Below, piece after piece: positions 7,257 through 10,447 of a stretch of 10,447 bases of DNA. This DNA is from Euperipatoides rowelli. Its lineage: Eukaryota > Onychophora > Udeonychophora > Euonychophora > Peripatopsidae. How positions within the stretch are numbered: position 1 is the stretch's first letter; the number at the start of each line of letters is the position of its first letter. The notes below the pieces were generated by a model. It saw only the letters and a program-made list of their open reading frames with translations, did no database searches and was not told where the DNA came from. The translations under genes and the position numbers were made by a program. The stretch is from the NCBI GenBank assembly GCA_003024985.2, contig PXIH01S0028475.1. One strand, 5' to 3'.

Positions 7257-9291
7257 TGTAGGATATTCTGAGATTTTCTCTATATTAAAGGGTGTTATTT
7301 TCTAAAAAAAAATATGTACAATACACTTGGCATATTTCCTTGAATATTAAAGGTTTGGTAAACTCATAGTAAGCAATGTTGTTTTTTAATATTTTTCTAT
7401 ATTTAAATTTGATCTTCGTATAACTAAATATTTTATGTTTTAATTTAAGACTTCATCAAGGCAAAAATAGCCAAAATCGTGGCAAGATATTTAAAGAAAT
7501 ACATTTTAATTTAATCCTGAATTTATTTATATAAGTTGTACTAAAATGTTTAATTGCAAGAAAAAAAATGTGCAGATGACTTCAAAACATTAGAAAATAA
7601 TATTTATTCCAGTTAACATTTTACTTAAAATTGATTGTGTTGTATACTGTATATATTACTTTTGTCTAAAAGTAACATGTTTTGTAACTCTTTTCTTCTT
7701 TTTTTTTTTTGCAAGTCACCATAATTAATATTCAATTGCTTTTAAAAATAACTTACCCAACACTGCCTGCAGATCATCAGGAGACAAATGTGAATAGAAT
7801 AAAAAGAAAAGACTTTTTAAAAATCAGTCTTTAAGTGTCACTTCACTTTCTCAACATAAATATTTAATAAAAATATACTCTAGTGAAACAACTGAATGTT
7901 TATATGAAACTTGTTTGAATATTTTAATAGACAATACACCTCTAAGTACAAATAGATTAAAAAATTAAAAAGATGTAAGCTTATATTGCATACATTAAAT
8001 TCTGAAAAAAAATTCTTTAAAAGTTAAATCTAAAGACTTGTGGCAAAATAGTGGAGTTTTTAGTCTAAGCAGGTTGATTGTGAGATGTTGTTGATGACTA
8101 AAATGACAAGACGTACGGATTATACCAAAGTACGGATTTGGTTAGTTCCAAGTATGACTACAGGTGGTAAAACAAAACATAGTGAAGTTTTAAAATCTTT
8201 AATGTCACTCCTAGCCACATCCTGTGATCCTCTACATTTGAAATGAAGAATATAGAAAAAGTATTGTACCATTAGTAAAGAATACCAGCATGTTACTTTT
8301 ATGATATTATCCAGGTCACTGCAAAAATTTGTCAAGCCTGATTTATAAAAAAATATGTGATGCTATCAGGACCCTATTTCAGAACCAAACCATTCAGTTT
8401 ATGATAAAAAATATATAATGCAGTGTAATGGATTATCTATATGCTACATGTCTGACACTATGTTAGAATTCTTAATGAAATCATACAAAAAATCAAATTA
8501 TTCTACTATCGTGAGCTTAAAAATCTGTATGCCAAAATAAAATATTAAGCCACATTTGTTTTAAAAATTCTTTTTAAAAGAATAATGGACTGGTTTCTTA
8601 ACTATGAACTAATCTATTATAAAAATCATCAACTCCACACTTTCCACTCGAAGCATGAGTGAAAATTGTTATTGGTTTTTTCTCCAAAACACAATCAACG
8701 AGCCAGACTCATATATTTCCAAAATTTGTTGTTTTCTTAAACAAGTCAGATTTGTTTATAGCTTGCATTTTTTTATAGTCTGACATTAATTATTGCTCTC
8801 TTCATTTTATTACTTTATGTCATTTTTAAATTCAGATAATTAATTAATTAAGAACACATTTCTACAGCCCCTCTTTTAATTTTTAATATTTTGAAAATAT
8901 CTACTAATCAAAATCAGAGAAGCTGAAATTTTAGAAAGTTGATTTTTAAATTCAGGTTTGAACTTAACAATTCAAGCTAATAAAAATTTTCTAATGAAGA
9001 AACAAATCAAGAAATATTTTTATTCACTAATATACTTTATAGTAATTTATGTTAATAAATTTCTTCTATTTATAACATGTCAAATTCTGATTATGAAATT
9101 GACATCTTCTCAAATAAAAATGATAATATATGTTGGGAAGTTTTTATTATTTTAGTTTAGTTTTATTATTTAGCAAATTATTATTTAATTTTTATTATCT
9201 ATATAAGTTATTCATGTGTATACTGTATCTACAATATTATTTAAAGTGATGGTATTCATTCATTCAATATTCTTTCAACATCAGTAATTTG
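7257..9291. other. Long AT-rich intron-like stretch
   Basis: Only short unsupported open frames are present: minus 8120-8335, where a TTTTTGCAG acceptor-like site precedes the frame but no donor or known domain follows, and plus 8958-9155, which is low-complexity Ile/Lys/Phe-rich. GTACGGATT occurs twice within 30 bases near 8112-8139. A T run lies at 7700-7710. No transposon domain was recognised. Confidence 0.55.
7757..7766 (-). other. Doubtful micro-exon candidate upstream of the receptor exon
   Basis: On the minus strand, ATCTGCAG|GCAGTGTTGG|GTAAGT places ten bases between a good acceptor and a full-consensus donor. Using the second AG instead leaves six bases (TGTTGG, 7757-7762), which would enter and leave in phase 2 as the next exon requires and would add two codons. 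Longer readings through the acceptor hit a TGA in the needed frame. Such site pairs also arise by chance in several kilobases of intron. Confidence 0.15.
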
Positions 9292-9848
9292 TTAATTTAT
9301 AATATTAAAGTTTAAATATTGTAAATAGTATTGTAAACATTGTAGTAATTTTAAACAATTTTTGTTACAGATGTATAATAGTACATTGATTAATTTTCTT
9401 TTAAGGCTATCACTGATACCATTTGAGACTGAATGATAACTGGAGGTAAAAATATGATTAATATTTAATAATTTACACACAAATTTGAACACATGTCCTC
9501 TATCTGACATGATTTCTATCAATCCCCGATACTTCCATATTAGATATTAGAGAGTCAACAATATCAGATAGTGGTTATGTCTGGTCACAAGGACCAAAAA
9601 CATTCATGGAGAGCCACTGCATGCCAGTATTGTGGATGGAATAGGCTGAAATGGGGTCTTGATGACATTCTTTTTTTTTTTGCCATTTGTCACAGGATTT
9701 AACATGGTGCTTGACATTAATGTAGAGCTACATTATTTGCCAGGTAAAATTTTGGCTGAATTTCCATAATGTTTTTTTTAAATTGAGAAATGTTGTTGTA
9801 GTAGTTGGAAATTCCATCCTTAACAAGGGTTTTTGGCAGTAAAACTCT
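9292..9848 (-). mobile_element. Decayed Gypsy-like LTR retrotransposon integrase
   Basis: Reading the minus strand from 9848 downward, successive pieces of an integrase appear in the right order but in different frames. RVLLPKTLVKD begins at 9848 (the segment before the zinc-binding domain). NVKHHVKSCDKW lies near 9690-9720 (the H2C2 zinc knuckle, with the second Cys of the CxxC pair replaced by Trp). MQWLSMNVFGP lies near 9590-9625 (the DVFGP block holding the first catalytic Asp, here Asn). SDRG (the second catalytic Asp) is followed by CKLLNINHIFTSSYHSVSNG at 9455-9514. The third catalytic residue, normally Glu just after SNG, is Asp. Several frameshifts and an early stop after the core show it is dead. 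No LTRs, primer binding site or reverse transcriptase were recognised nearby, so it is a fragment. BEL/Pao is less likely than Gypsy. Confidence 0.8.
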
Positions 9849-10447
9849 ACATATTGTCCCCTAGCCTCAATAAAGTACAATTTTTCTTAATTTAAGCTGA
9901 TTTGGATTTAAAACTTATTCAACATCAATATATTTCCCATCCTTTATATAAAGCCATGCACATGAAAGTCTACAGGGACGATTTTAAAACTTCACTTGAC
10001 AAAATGTCATTAATTAATTTAAAGAAAAAATAAAAGAAAATTGTTATTCATCCTATTTTAATGCTCTAATGTTTTTTATAGTTCAAAAATTAATTTAATG
10101 CTGAAAAAAATATATTTATGACATCATAAAAATGCCCTTTAAAATAAGCTAGATTGTTAATATCATGCTCTGTAATTATTATGTCATAACAATAGAAAAA
10201 CAATGAATTAAAACTCATTTTTATACTATTTAATCATTTGTAACATACTATGCTAACAATGTTTTTATCCTTTAAAAATACAGAAATTATTAAAAAATCA
10301 CAACATTAATAAACATCACCCATCCGGCACCTTTTATAGACTTAAATGTCATGAGTGGTTTTTTTCTAAAACTATGTTGTTTAAAGGTCAAATGTAACGG
10401 ATTTTTTTATTTTTTTTATTATTGATTTTCAAAGATAATTACTATAA
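9849..10447. other. AT-rich stretch upstream of the integrase relic
   Basis: On the minus strand near 9849-9990, short pieces such as KKNCTLLRLGDN could be a further decayed part of the retrotransposon polyprotein just before the zinc-binding domain, but stops interrupt them and the match is weak. From about 10000 to the window end I see nothing identifiable. Confidence 0.4.

Noticed and set aside
8120-8335. 71-codon minus-strand open frame preceded by an acceptor-like TTTTTGCAG
   Set aside because: No donor site at its end, no known domain, and it does not resemble any part of a glutamate receptor.
8958-9155. 65-codon plus-strand open frame
   Set aside because: Low-complexity Ile/Lys/Phe-rich translation of AT-rich DNA.

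Overview
The window looks like AT-rich, non-coding-dominated arthropod DNA, probably insect. The evidence is one spliced coding exon of an arthropod-type NMDA receptor subunit 2, long introns, simple repeats, and decayed LINE and Gypsy-type retrotransposons. Species cannot be named from the sequence. There are no bacterial features (operons, ribosome binding sites, CRISPR). One ambiguous base (N) lies at 350.

The only host gene sequence I can support is an internal exon at 5200-5628 on the minus strand. It has clean splice sites at both ends and encodes 142 complete residues of the extracellular amino-terminal domain of an ionotropic glutamate receptor of NMDA subunit 2 type (Nmdar2/GluN2-like). 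If this reading is right, 5629-10447 is upstream intron and 1-5199 is downstream intron, and everything else recognised here sits in those introns. Neighbouring exons were not found with confidence, so both introns probably run past the window edges.

Left half (1-5199): a pair of 36-bp direct repeats (314-431), a 19-base A run, a possible small inverted-repeat element (984-1253), a local duplication (1279-1420), and a near-perfect 24-bp hairpin (1429-1489). Next comes a broken plus-strand LINE reverse transcriptase (about 1540-2240), a 31-bp minisatellite (2391-2834) and a short piece resembling the carboxyl end of such a LINE (2843-2985). A second LINE piece of a different type lies on the minus strand (about 3347-3900). 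From 3950 to 5193 I see no firm gene.

Right half (5629-10447): an AT-rich short tandem repeat just upstream of the exon's acceptor (5661-5727), then a roughly 35-copy, 23-bp minisatellite (6443-7256) that repeatedly contains the octamer ATTTGCAT. A long AT-rich stretch with only a doubtful micro-exon candidate (7757-7766) follows. At 9292-9848 there is a decayed integrase of a Gypsy-like LTR retrotransposon on the minus strand.

The elements do not work together as a pathway. The picture is an intron-rich neuronal gene whose introns have accumulated dead transposons and tandem repeats. I found no convincing new biological system. The most useful follow-ups are the octamer-bearing minisatellite, the minisatellite that splits a LINE, and the frame-neutral receptor exon.
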